In this document: one piece after another, positions 9,017 through 18,800 of the stretch
Position numbering within the stretch: the stretch's first letter is position 1
Layout of the letters: each line of letters opens with the position of its first letter
Source of the DNA: Bacteroides acidifaciens
Lineage (GTDB): Bacteria > Bacteroidota > Bacteroidia > Bacteroidales > Bacteroidaceae
Assembly (NCBI RefSeq): GCF_024623065.1
Contig: NZ_JANJZR010000007.1
Span: forward strand, 1-64,000
Reading direction: 5' to 3'
DNA: 64,000 bases
Notes under the pieces: model-generated
The model's input: only the letters and a program-made list of their open reading frames with translations
The model's database searches: none
What the model was told of the DNA's origin: nothing
Made by a program: the position numbers and the translations under genes

Positions 9017-9292
9017 TTAATCAATGATCATGTAAACAGATAAATCAGGATTAGCAACAAGCGGAAGAACATCTTCGTCATCAAGAACGCTCATTGCATA
9101 TCTATGAATACTCTTCTTTATCATTTCCAATGTTGGTTTTTCTAAGAATGTAGAACTGGCAAACGTTACCAGTTCGTTTCCTTCACTATCAGTTCTACCG
9201 ATTGATTGTATTGCATATCGAATTATCCATGTTCCGTCGGATTGTTGTTCGATAGGCTTAGCAGATTTCAGGGGTAAGATATTTCTTCGCAT
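9017..9292 (-). CDS. Small phage protein downstream of the DGR reverse transcriptase
   Basis: This 91-residue protein is not one I recognise. It overlaps the end of the RT gene by 35 bases and is the last gene before the terminator. The sequence looks like a compact alpha/beta fold with WIIRYAIQSIGR and a long helix (TLEMIKKSIHRYAMSVL), no signal peptide and no membrane segment. Co-translation with the RT suggests it may be an accessory factor of the DGR or simply a tail-end phage gene. No published DGR accessory family is recognisable by eye. Confidence 0.65.
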   Translation of the reverse strand: MRRNILPLKSAKPIEQQSDGTWIIRYAIQSIGRTDSEGNELVTFASSTFLEKPTLEMIKKSIHRYAMSVLDDEDVLPLVANPDLSVYMIID

Positions 9293-10679
9293 TGCCTTTT
9301 CTTATTTGTTTTTTTAGTTGTTTCTTAAAATTAAATTCGCTCTTTATTACAAAGACTTCCCAATGTCCTTCAACATATATATATTGCCACCATTCCGGAG
9401 CAATAAGTTTCCCTATTTTGCGTCTTAGGTTGTACGTATTGAAATGTCTCATCAATCCATAGTAGCTGTTCATCGTAGCCACGAAAGTCTCAATATGGGC
9501 TTCGCAGAAGCCTTCCTTTGCGATCTTGTTATACTTGCTGACTACATCATATATATTTCCCACGACACGGTTTGAAATATAGATTCGATTGGGAAGTATG
9601 AATGCGCCTACGAACAGGACACCTTTTGAAAAATGTTGTATATATATCTTTTTAGGATGCAGTTCCAAAAGCAATTGTTCTTTCAGGTAGCTATTGAGCA
9701 AAGGGATATTCTTTAGGATATCCTCTTTAAAACGCATGACAAAGCCAAAGTCATCAACAAAACGTACATAGTGCTTTATTCCACATATTACAGTTACATA
9801 ATAGTCAAACACCGAGCCTATGAAATTCGCAAACTTTTGGGAAGGAAGGTTACCAATGGCAACACCACGTTCGGGGTCGTTGTAAAACAGACTTTTATCT
9901 TTCGGCAATTTATCCCACAGATGCAAGGGGGATTTTCTATGACATTTCTTTTGTGGCTGGTGAAATATGACAACCCGGAGCAGATACAGCAAACATTCGA
10001 TGTCATCTCCCTTGTAATTGTCGCGAACGAATATATCAATCATTTCCCATAGCAGAGACTTTGACATGGACATAAAAAAGCTTTTTAAATCACCTTTAAA
10101 GATATATGCGTCTTGTGTATAGTTCGCACTGACTTCTTTAATCATTTCGTCCATGCGCATGACAGCGGACAGGCATCCTTCACCTATACGGCAGTTCTTT
10201 GAAACGTTCCCCTGTGCCTGAAAGCGTTTTTCCAAAATCGGGTCAAGGCGGAGGTCGATCCAGTGATGCACAATACGATCAATATAGGCGGCAGCAAATA
10301 CTTCACGCAAAACAGGTTTCTTGCGCATAAAGCAATCGGAGAAGTCCGGTTCATAGTGACCGTATCTGATACTTTCCCATACAGCGACTAGTTCCGTATC
10401 ATAATTGAAGGAAAACTCAATACAGCCATCAGTATTGCGCTTTTGCCTGCTGCAGTCATCGTAAGCTTCAATAATTGAAGATAAGGGTATGTCATAGATC
10501 GGTTTATCTGTTGCGGAAACGGGACGAACCCTGCCTGCGCTATTCTTGGTGTTCGTGTTCACGTTGCCGTTGTTCATGTTCACGTACCACGCGTTCGAGG
10601 ATTCAGCATTCACTGTCTTAGTCTTTCCCGGTTCATCACCGGGGGAATGCCCAATAGATAAATTAGATTGCTCGCCCAT
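9258..10679 (-). CDS. DGR reverse transcriptase, with the template repeat in its 5' coding end
   Basis: The enzyme copies the template repeat (TR) RNA into mutated cDNA that replaces the variable repeat. Retroviral-type fingers/palm motifs are visible from about residue 62. AIGNLPSQ (about 271-278) fits the DGR-specific (I/V/L)GxxxSQ signature, and the catalytic box is FVDD (about 303-306). The full frame is 473 residues, but residues about 27-58 are the in-frame translation of the TR (NAWYVNMNNGN...). There is no ATG between the TR and the conserved RT region, so translation must start at 10679 or inside the TR. It is 14 bases from Avd and is co-transcribed with the tip gene. Confidence 0.92.
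   Translation of the reverse strand: MGEQSNLSIGHSPGDEPGKTKTVNAESSNAWYVNMNNGNVNTNTKNSAGRVRPVSATDKPIYDIPLSSIIEAYDDCSRQKRNTDGCIEFSFNYDTELVAVWESIRYGHYEPDFSDCFMRKKPVLREVFAAAYIDRIVHHWIDLRLDPILEKRFQAQGNVSKNCRIGEGCLSAVMRMDEMIKEVSANYTQDAYIFKGDLKSFFMSMSKSLLWEMIDIFVRDNYKGDDIECLLYLLRVVIFHQPQKKCHRKSPLHLWDKLPKDKSLFYNDPERGVAIGNLPSQKFANFIGSVFDYYVTVICGIKHYVRFVDDFGFVMRFKEDILKNIPLLNSYLKEQLLLELHPKKIYIQHFSKGVLFVGAFILPNRIYISNRVVGNIYDVVSKYNKIAKEGFCEAHIETFVATMNSYYGLMRHFNTYNLRRKIGKLIAPEWWQYIYVEGHWEVFVIKSEFNFKKQLKKQIRKGNAKKYLTPEIC
10511..10600 (-). repeat. DGR template repeat (TR)
   Basis: 90 bp matching the variable repeat at 11240-11329 with five mismatches. On the minus strand all five are A in the template (A to T twice, A to G twice, A to C once). 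The TR has seven AAC codons, the codon type typical of DGR templates because changes at its two adenines give many residues but never stop. At the GC-rich 3' side the match ends with a single G/A difference (10510 against 11239, plus strand), a candidate IMH/IMH* distinction. Confidence 0.95.
10627..10643 (-). other. Small hairpin flanking the template repeat
   Basis: CCCGGT (10627-10632) and ACCGGG (10638-10643) can form a 6-bp GC stem with a 5-base loop, 26 bases outside the 5' edge of the TR RNA. Structure next to the TR is needed for cDNA priming in the Bordetella phage DGR, so this may matter. It could equally be chance. Confidence 0.35.
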
Positions 10680-10693
10680 AAACTCCGTGAAGA

Positions 10694-11074
10694 TTATGGC
10701 TCTGGCTTTACGGAAGCTGTCTTCTCTTGGGAAGCGGTGAAATTACGCCACCCGATAATTTGCTTTTCAATCGACGTAACCATCTCGATGATGTCTGCTG
10801 TCGTCTGAATATTGATCAGTTTCCGGTCTCGACATACCCTTAATAAGAGTTTCAATGTATCAAACTTAACAAGGAATTCGTTCAGGTATTCCACACGACG
10901 TGGAAGATTAGAATTTGCGTAACGGATTAGTTCGCAACAACGAAGGGCGGACATCATAAGTTCCGTACCGAATTCGTATCTGTAATTCTTCGGAAACTTG
11001 TCCCTTGCATCAAGTATCAACATTAATAACCGATACATACACTGGTAGACTGGCCTGTCCTCTGCTCTCCCCAT
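10694..11074 (-). CDS. avd: DGR accessory variability determinant (Avd-like)
   Basis: Avd is a pentameric, positively charged four-helix bundle that binds the RT and the TR RNA and is required for mutagenic homing. The 126 residues from the ATG at 11074 are almost all helical, with Arg/Lys-rich faces (RCCELIRYANSNLPRRVEYL, LLLRVCRDRKLI). Length and place between the variable gene and TR/RT match known Avd genes. An in-frame ATG at 11116 would add 14 residues, but MGRAED fits the family start better. The Pro/Glu/Lys-rich last 15 residues look disordered. Confidence 0.85.
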   Translation of the reverse strand: MGRAEDRPVYQCMYRLLMLILDARDKFPKNYRYEFGTELMMSALRCCELIRYANSNLPRRVEYLNEFLVKFDTLKLLLRVCRDRKLINIQTTADIIEMVTSIEKQIIGWRNFTASQEKTASVKPEP

Positions 11075-11172
11075 GTTAAATTTTGATATTTTTAAAATTT
11101 TTCTTTTGCTCCGCAAAGTTAATGATTGTCAAACTATTAACACTCATTTTTTCAAAAATTTAAAACTTAAAA

Positions 11173-11188
11173 AGCCCCTACCGGGGCT
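11173..11188 (-). terminator. Hairpin with T-tract between the variable gene and avd
   Basis: AGCCCC (11173-11178), loop TACC, GGGGCT (11183-11188). On the minus strand it is followed by TTTTTAAG, so it looks like an intrinsic terminator or attenuator 31 bases after the stop of the variable gene. GC-rich hairpins with a 4-base loop placed just past the variable repeat also act as DGR target-recognition structures in Bordetella phage. Here the hairpin is about 50 bases from the repeat, farther than in that model. Confidence 0.65.
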
Positions 11189-11219
11189 AATTAAACGTAA
11201 CTATCTAAGAGATAAAGAG

Positions 11220-12029
11220 TTAAAGGGATAAAGAATCTATTGCGGAAACGGGACGAACCCTGCCTGCGCTATTCTTGGTGTACGTGTTCACGGTGCCGTT
11301 GTTCATGCTCACGCACCACGCGTACGAGGCATCGTATTCGGTACTGCTCCAGTACCAGTCAGTTGTAATTATATTTTGAGAGCCAAACATGGAAGTTGCA
11401 AGCTCGTTGATTTCTTTCTTATACTTGGCTATGAGCATTAATTCACCCAATGCTGGCAGGTTCCACACGGTTGTATCTTCGATGCCGTCAGATTCAAGCG
11501 TACAACCACGGTATGCACGGGCGGCTTCAGCAGCTGGCGCACCGACAGTTCCCAGGGTATCCTTGACGCCTGCAAGAGTCTCTATTATAACATCGGTGTT
11601 TTCCTTACCATCGAAAGTGTCATAAAGTCCCTGATTACCATTACCGTAATTTTTAAGTCCGCGTATATCAGTGCCGTAACCACCCCATTTGAATGTTTTC
11701 GCGCCGCCTGCGTCAATACAGTCACTCTTAGCGATAATGAACTGGCGACATTCGGCACGTACACGGATGCCGACACGGATGTATTTGGAACGGTTATTCG
11801 CACTCATGGAGTTCCATTCAGAAGCGGTGAAAAAGACTTGTTTGCCGTCTTCGATACGGAGCGTAGCCAAAGAAAGGTCAAGAAGAGTACCTGCCCATTT
11901 CATATACTTGGCGATATCGCTTGCCGATGTATTTTCATTAACAGTTGTAAAACCTATTGACTGCAAAGCTGAAACTTGGTCTTGTTTATTCAGGCGCAAA
12001 AGCATTGCGCTGGCAATATTTTTATCCAT
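11220..12029 (-). CDS. DGR-diversified receptor-binding tip protein (C-type-lectin-like fold)
   Basis: The 269-residue protein carries the DGR variable repeat at its very C-terminus. The last third has the pattern YWSSTEY...AWxVxMNNGxVNTxTKNSAGRVRPV, typical of formylglycine-enzyme/C-type-lectin-like domains used by DGR targets. The variable residues sit in the ligand face. The N-terminal half (LLRLNKQDQVSALQSIGF...) is shared with the paralogue just upstream and probably docks onto the tail. ATG 12029 is chosen over 12068 because the alignment with the paralogue starts there. Role in host recognition is inferred from DGR phages such as BPP-1 (Mtd). Confidence 0.9.
   Translation of the reverse strand: MDKNIASAMLLRLNKQDQVSALQSIGFTTVNENTSASDIAKYMKWAGTLLDLSLATLRIEDGKQVFFTASEWNSMSANNRSKYIRVGIRVRAECRQFIIAKSDCIDAGGAKTFKWGGYGTDIRGLKNYGNGNQGLYDTFDGKENTDVIIETLAGVKDTLGTVGAPAAEAARAYRGCTLESDGIEDTTVWNLPALGELMLIAKYKKEINELATSMFGSQNIITTDWYWSSTEYDASYAWCVSMNNGTVNTYTKNSAGRVRPVSAIDSLSL
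11240..11329 (-). repeat. DGR variable repeat (VR)
   Basis: The 90-bp copy of the template at 10511-10600. The five differences fall in codons for Y/C/S/T/Y (template N/Y/N/N/N), all explained by template A changing to T, G, G, C and T. All non-adenine positions of the core are identical, which points to recent or active adenine mutagenesis rather than drift. Confidence 0.95.
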
Positions 12030-12054
12030 TTTATTGTATAATATTAAGTTAATA

Positions 12055-12846
12055 CTATTCTGATGCAATAGCTCTCACATGGAGAAGGGTTGAATTTTTA
12101 GTTTGAGTGGTAATACGCCCGGTATTTAGTTCGAATATCCAGGCGGAGTTATTGTCCCAAATCGTTGACGACCAATAGTACTTATCGGTCATCAACATAC
12201 TGTCACTGCTCCAAAATGTCCGCATCATCTCATTGATTTTATCGCGGTAGCGGTACATCAGAAGCATTTGACCGGATGACGGAAGGAACCAATTGGATTC
12301 GTCATCGATACCGTCACTTTCAAGGGTATAAGCACGGTATGCACGGGCGGCTTCGGCAGCCGGCGCACCGATTACACCGCTATTATTCTGGTCTTTCAGG
12401 GTAGTGATAATCAGGTCGGTATCCTCCTCACCAGTGAAGCAGCCGTACATGGCGCCCAGTCCCTTTTGGTTCAGCCCGTCTATGGCTTTGCCCTGACCGC
12501 CCCAATAGAAGGTAGTAGTCATGTCGGCATTATAGCATTCCTGGGCAGCAATCACAAAGGAACGTCCATAAGCGCGGATTCGAAGACCGCGTTTAATATA
12601 CAGCTGTTTGTTGGCAGCGGTTAGGGAGTTCCATTCGGCAGCGGTAAAGTATGCCTTGGAGTTATCAGAGATGCGGTTACAGGCAAGGCAGAGGTCAAGA
12701 AGCCCGGCAGCCCATTTGATACGTTGTCCGAATTCCGAAGCCCGGGAGTTCTCGGTGATATCCGAGAATCCCACTGCGTTCAGAGCCGCCACTTGTGCCT
12801 GCTTGTTCAAGCGCAGCAGCGTTGCGCTTTGTTCTTTTGTACTCAT
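12055..12846 (-). CDS. Paralogous lectin-like tip protein without a template match
   Basis: This 263-residue protein aligns end to end with the DGR target gene downstream. It shares the N-terminal LLRLNKQAQVAALNAVGF, the central GAPAAEAARAYR...TLESDGI, and a C-terminal YYWSST...NSAWIFELNTGRITTQTKNS...VRAI. The C-terminal segment differs from the TR at many non-adenine bases, so it is not a present target of this DGR. It may be a fixed tip, an adaptor between fibre and variable tip, or a former target. Its start lies 3 bases after the tail-fibre stop, and its stop lies just before the variable gene, so all three are one operon. Confidence 0.85.
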   Translation of the reverse strand: MSTKEQSATLLRLNKQAQVAALNAVGFSDITENSRASEFGQRIKWAAGLLDLCLACNRISDNSKAYFTAAEWNSLTAANKQLYIKRGLRIRAYGRSFVIAAQECYNADMTTTFYWGGQGKAIDGLNQKGLGAMYGCFTGEEDTDLIITTLKDQNNSGVIGAPAAEAARAYRAYTLESDGIDDESNWFLPSSGQMLLMYRYRDKINEMMRTFWSSDSMLMTDKYYWSSTIWDNNSAWIFELNTGRITTQTKNSTLLHVRAIASE

Positions 12847-12849
12847 AAT

Positions 12850-15800
12850 TTAATTGATGTTTATTAAGTCGTTAATATCCATGTTATCCTTGGCGAAGCG
12901 TTCGAGATATTCCTCGTAAGATTCGCCATTATAATAATCCATTATTTCACCCACATTATCCAATGTGACTTCGGGATAATAAGGTTCACCGCCATAGGCT
13001 TCCGAATTGAACCAATCAATCATCTTGACATAGGCATCGATGATGGTGGAAACGGTCAAACCTTCAAACCCGTTCCGGATCGCTTCTATATCCGAGTTCT
13101 CGATTACTTCATCCAGCAGATAGTTTCCGGTAAGTACGGGCTTCTCTACCTGATTACCGTTTTCGTCCAGTCCCCCGATACCAAGACGCAGGATTTCCAG
13201 CACTTCCGATCCGTTCCCGACGAAATCACGGTTCGTGATACGGATATGGCGGAATACGACATTGCCCTCCTGCGAATCAATTATGTCGCGGATCATCTTT
13301 ACAACATCGATAAGCGGGCAGTTTTCCACGCGCAGTGTGGTGATGTTCGGCATGGATTCAACAACGATGCCTGTGTCCGCATTCAGCCCTTTATAGCTCA
13401 ACTTATCGAGGTTCATCAACTTGAACTGTGTCATGGTGGTCGGCAATTCCGCATATTGAACCGGACAGCCACCCACAAAGTTGACGATCTGCAGTGCGCT
13501 GCCGTATGCCAACAGGTGCAAAAGGCGTGTTGCCCCGGTCAGGTCAAGAGACACCAGCTTTTTGAAGTTCTCCACGTTCAGGAGTCTCATATACGGCTTC
13601 TCGCCAAGCGGAAGGTCTGTGACGCTATTGTTGGCGAATCCTTTGCGCTTACTGCCGAACACCAGTTCTTCGACGCGAATCAGCGTAGTGAAGTCCTTTG
13701 CCTGCGTACCGTCGATATTGACAGTGCTCAAATCACCCAAAGACTTGATCTTCGATGCACCGATGATATAGATCGCACTCGATGAGTTTGAGCCGTCGAA
13801 ATGGAATGTCACCTTTGAACCGTCTTCTTCCGCCCATGCCCCCTGTTGTGCGGCTGGCGTATTGAAGCCCGCCCACAATTTCCATTGCTCGCTTGCAGTC
13901 ACTTCGATATTTATGTTCTCACCGATGGTGCGGAACATGCACATATTATCCGCCTTCAGGATCGTGCTGACACCGAAATAAGCGTCAAGGAAATCATAAC
14001 GGGCAGACACATAATAATGACGGTAAGGGATACCCATACCGGAAATCACGTTGAACGCCTGACCGCCCGGATTGGTGATATATTTTGCTACCGAGTCACG
14101 GCAGGCGACGATTGCGGGTATCATCAAATGGTCTTTTTCTTCCGATTCACGGAGCACGGCTTCGTAGGAGAATGCGGATTCACCACCCGGAAGGCGTGAT
14201 GTACGGATTTTCTCCGCGGTCGCGGCAAGCCCGACCTGATCATAACGCCACATCCCTTGCCAAACAACGCTCATACGTCCGGCAAACACGTTTTCCCCTT
14301 CCATAACGCTGTCAAGCATCACGTTATACGGAAGTTTGAAGATACCGGAATTGTTCTTGCCGTTCGTACTGTCCGAATCGTAGTCATGGTTCATATACCA
14401 ACGATAGACACCATCCGGGCAGAGATACAAAGCCCACATGCTATTCTTTGATAACTGGTCGACGCCTGAATGATACAGGATACGGACTAGGTATGCGCGG
14501 AAAGAAGCCACGCTGCAATACCTGTCCATTTCTTCAACCAGCTTCCGGTATCGGTTTTCAAGCGTGTCGCTGACCTGTACCCCGTTGATACTGATTTTGC
14601 CGCCTGCCATACGGTTCTTCGGGTTACAGGAATACACCCATTCGCAGAACTGCTTCCAGCGGTATGGTGTCTTCTTTCCGAGCGCGTAGGCAAGATTCAT
14701 GCCGTCATCATCCGGTGTACGGAATTCAAAGAACATCGTCCATTTCGGAACAAGGCTTTCCGTTGACAGTTCACCACCGTACAAGCCTTTCACCCACTTG
14801 CTGTGCGTCGACTGCATGGTCATGAAGTTGTCGATGTCATCAAAAATGCACATTCCTTCATAATCAAGCATTTCAACACATTCAACCGGATTCAGGACAC
14901 GCCCGGTAACAACCGTTTTCTTGCCGTTGAAAGAGATTGTACCGGTGGTGTTCTTCCATGTTCCGTCGACGTATTCCATGAACTTGTACGAAGCGTCCGT
15001 CGATTTGGAAAGCATATATATTGTATCCTGATCATAGTCACCAGTATGGGACATGAAATAGGATTCCGTCACGTCCGGAAGGTCGGTGAAGTCGCCATAA
15101 CTCAAGCAGTCGGCATTATAGCCGGGAACGTCCTTGAAACCGAAAGTCGGCGGGTTGCCCTTGTCAATGTTCCAGTCACCGCGACACCAAAAGTACGCGT
15201 CATTGATATTTCCGGTATCCGACTTGAATACAAGCACGCTGTTACCGTCAATACTTGTACGCAAGTCCAGCGTATTGTTTTCGTCCGCATAGTACGCGTT
15301 CTGCGCTGGTGTCATGTAATCCTCGCCCAAAGCTTTCTGCATATCGTTATTGATACGTGAAATCGGTGTGTTCACCTTGTCGGGTGATGCATAGTTGACC
15401 TTCAGACAGACCTTGTCGAATGGGATAGTCTTGCCACGCAGGATGATTTTCTTGTTTGCAATCGCATCGAGCAAAGCCTGCGGAGCCAGTTCCGGATACA
15501 TTGCGCGGATAGTTGCCTTTTTCAGCTTGTATTTCCTATTCTTATAGGTCGGATAGAAGGCGGATGTCGTTCCCTGATTGGTCGTTTCCACGTTCTCGAT
15601 AATAAGGCTCATACCTTTGTCCTTGCAGAACAGGTACAGGTCTGTATATATCTTGGTGGATGTATCCGTTACGTTGTCAAGCGTTTCAAGTTTATAATCC
15701 CCGTGCGGCATTTCCACCAGACAGTCACACATTTCAAGTGCTTTGTTCAGGTCGATTTTATTGTCGGTTAGGATATCGTTCTTTTTGTTCAAAGCGATCA

Positions 15801-18800
15801 TTTCGTCCGTATCAGATTTACCGATCACAAATTCATCGTTAATCTGTTCGTCCGCCATTTCCTTTTCCCAAGAGAGCAAGCGGTACATGTACAGTTCCCC
15901 GGCTGTTCCGGAGAAACTGATTTGTTCGGACTGTTTGATCGCGCTTTGTCCTGCCGTATATTTGGATGCGCCAATCAGGTCACCGTCACAATATAGCTTG
16001 ATATAGCCTTTGCCGTCCTCTTCCGCATTTGCTTTTTCAATGACGAAAGCAAACTCGTAGATGTCGCCCGGCTTGAAATACCGTTCGATCAGTTCAGTTC
16101 CGAGTGCTTTGAAGTACACACATTTTGAAGTGATACGCCACCCGATTTGGTTTGCCTCGTCCCAGCATGACACGACGTTCGCGTCAGGATCGGCAGCGTT
16201 CTGCGTTTTTATCTTGATGATGGTAGTTGATCCGGTCTGCTCAATATTGGTACGGTTATAGGGACGATAAGTACACAATGCGGTGGCATCATCCGAAACC
16301 TTGAATGCCTTCCCTTCGGTCTTGTCGGTGACAAAGGCATTCGTGGAATAGTTAAACCCGGTCTGCTTCATTTCATAAAGTCCGTACAGCCATGACTTGT
16401 CCTGATCCGAATTGTCCTTGTCTGCCGGATTGAAATAAACCGTATAGCCGGAATCACCGTTAATGTCAATGACGGAACTGTTAACGGAGTACTCAATCGT
16501 ATTGCTTTCCCCAGCACCGCATTTCCCGTAAATACCCAACGTATTCCGGATGTTGTCTGCAATCGTGAAGCCATCGACACGGGTGGACAGATTAAATGTA
16601 CTGTTACGTCCTACTGATACGGTAGTCAGCACCGTGTCGGTTTCATTATTGTCCCCGGTAGATGTATTGGTAACCTTTGCGACCCTGTGTATTTCGACAT
16701 GGGCATCGGTGGCGACATGGCTGGGATCATAACACGCCACCTCGATATTGAGGTTTGCATACTTCCTGACCGACCATGCCGTTTCCGTTTCTTCCGAATG
16801 CGCCAACGAGACAACGGGCATAAGGCTGGACGGGTTGACGATCATCACATCAAAGAACTGGTAGTTCGACCACACACCCGATTCCACGTCTTGTGCGACG
16901 ATTTTGACAGTATATGCACCATGTGTCAATCCCAAAGACGAAACGTTGATTTGCAAGTCCTGTGAGCGTGTGGAAGCCACACTGGTCTGTGATATCAGTT
17001 TCCATTCTTCACCCACTTTGATATGTGCCGTGACTGTGGATTTATTGGCGGATGACAGTTTGAACACGTCCGTCATGGTGACAAGTCCGGAGCCTTGCTG
17101 TAATGTTTTATACAAAGCCCATACGCGCGATAGTTTCAGGTTTACAGCCGTGACGCTGATTGTCTTCTGTGCGGTGTTTCCTCCGTCATCGGTGGCAACG
17201 ATCACGAACTTGCGGTTCATCGCTTCGCTGAAATAGCTTTTTACCGGGATGGTGAAAGAGTAGTCTGTATCAGATGCGGAGCTTTCCCGGTTCACGTTGA
17301 ACGTTTCAAGCGTTTCACCCGTTGACTTGTCTTTCAGCTGCAGGGTTTCGATATTGTTGTATGAAACCATTTCACCCGATCCGGTACGCGACAGGATTGC
17401 AAGCCTGATTGTCAGGTCGTCAGTTCCGAGTGCGGCATACAAAGAAGTCCTTTGCGGGTAGATATACACGATTGTCCCGGCAACGTCCCCACCGCCACCT
17501 GTTCCGACAGCAAAGGTGAACCCGTCTCCCAGTGGAAGCCCTTCCGCGTTCTTCATGTACACACGTACCGTTCCGTCTTCCGCCTGTTCACCGTCCACGT
17601 CAACGGGCATGGCATCATAGACCGCGCCACCCGCCACCGGGTTCACGCTGTCCTTGATGATTTCGGTGTCTGTTTCGACTGTCCCCCCGGCAGCAGAGCT
17701 GAAGTCGCTCCATGCCGCCAAGTCATTATAATCGGCACGGGACGCGCACAACTGTTTGGATTCGAATGTTTCCTTTCCGGTACGGTAGATAATGACCACA
17801 CCGGGCTTGATGCATTCCGTTTCATTTGCTGTCTCGTAGGTTGTCAGGGCATTGATAGCCGTTTGAAGAATATAGTATCCGTTTGACAGTGGGGCAATTT
17901 CATCGACCAGCAACACTGCGCCTTTGCCCGTCATATCGCCACCAGCGCCACCGAAGTCTATCCAGTTCGCTTCTGTGGCAAAGCCCTCAAGGGATGATCC
18001 GGCAAATTGCTTGGATTCCCATTCACCTTCAGCAATTTTATAGGTCAAAACAATGCCCGGTTTACGGTAGATGGTGTTGTCCATATTTTCCCTTTCCGTA
18101 ATTGCGGCAATGGCTGCAGGCAATGAATAAACAGAGCCGCCACAAATTCCGTTGACGTTAATAACGGACAAGGCTTTGTTAGCTAGTGACAATGCTGAAG
18201 ACGCGGTAGTCTGTGCGTCTTCAGCCGATTTCTTTGCCGCTTTTGCCGCCAAGTCCGCGGATGCAGCTAATTGCATCGCGTCAGAGTCGGCAGAAAGCAA
18301 AGCCCCGGCAAAGTAGATGTAGGTCTTGTTGCCGAACAGGTATATTTTATTCTCGTGCGGGGATGTCCGGTCAGCGTTCATGTAGTTATCAACGCCCGTC
18401 CAACTTGGATAATATTTGTTATCAACAAAGTAGGCAAATTTACCCTTGCTGGCAACAAATACAACCTTACCGCCCTCTACGGTTGCGCTGGACTGCTCAA
18501 GCACAATGGATGCGTCAGTCACTATTTCGTCAAAGCGTTCCGTCGAATGGTGTACAAAGTCTACCATTAAAGAGGACACGTCCTGCGATGTACTGTCAGC
18601 ATCGTCAGAAAGGCTTTTGAGTTCGCCCCATACCGTTCCGTCTTCGCTTTCCGATTCCGCTTCCGTGCCGATATTATCGGACAGCTTTCCGATATTTTCA
18701 TTCGCTTTTTTAGCGGATTCCGCGGCTTCATCGGCTTTCTTTTGTGCTGCATCAGCCGTATTCTTAGCCGTCTCTACATCTTCTTTTTTTGCATATACGG

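Noticed and set aside
12070..12160. Second variable repeat in the 12055 gene
   Set aside because: Amino acid resemblance to the TR is present, but many differences lie at non-adenine positions, so it is not a product of this template.
13246..13785. Long plus-strand frame inside the tail-fibre gene
   Set aside because: It is a shadow of the minus-strand fibre gene; composition is His/Arg/Cys-rich and not protein-like.
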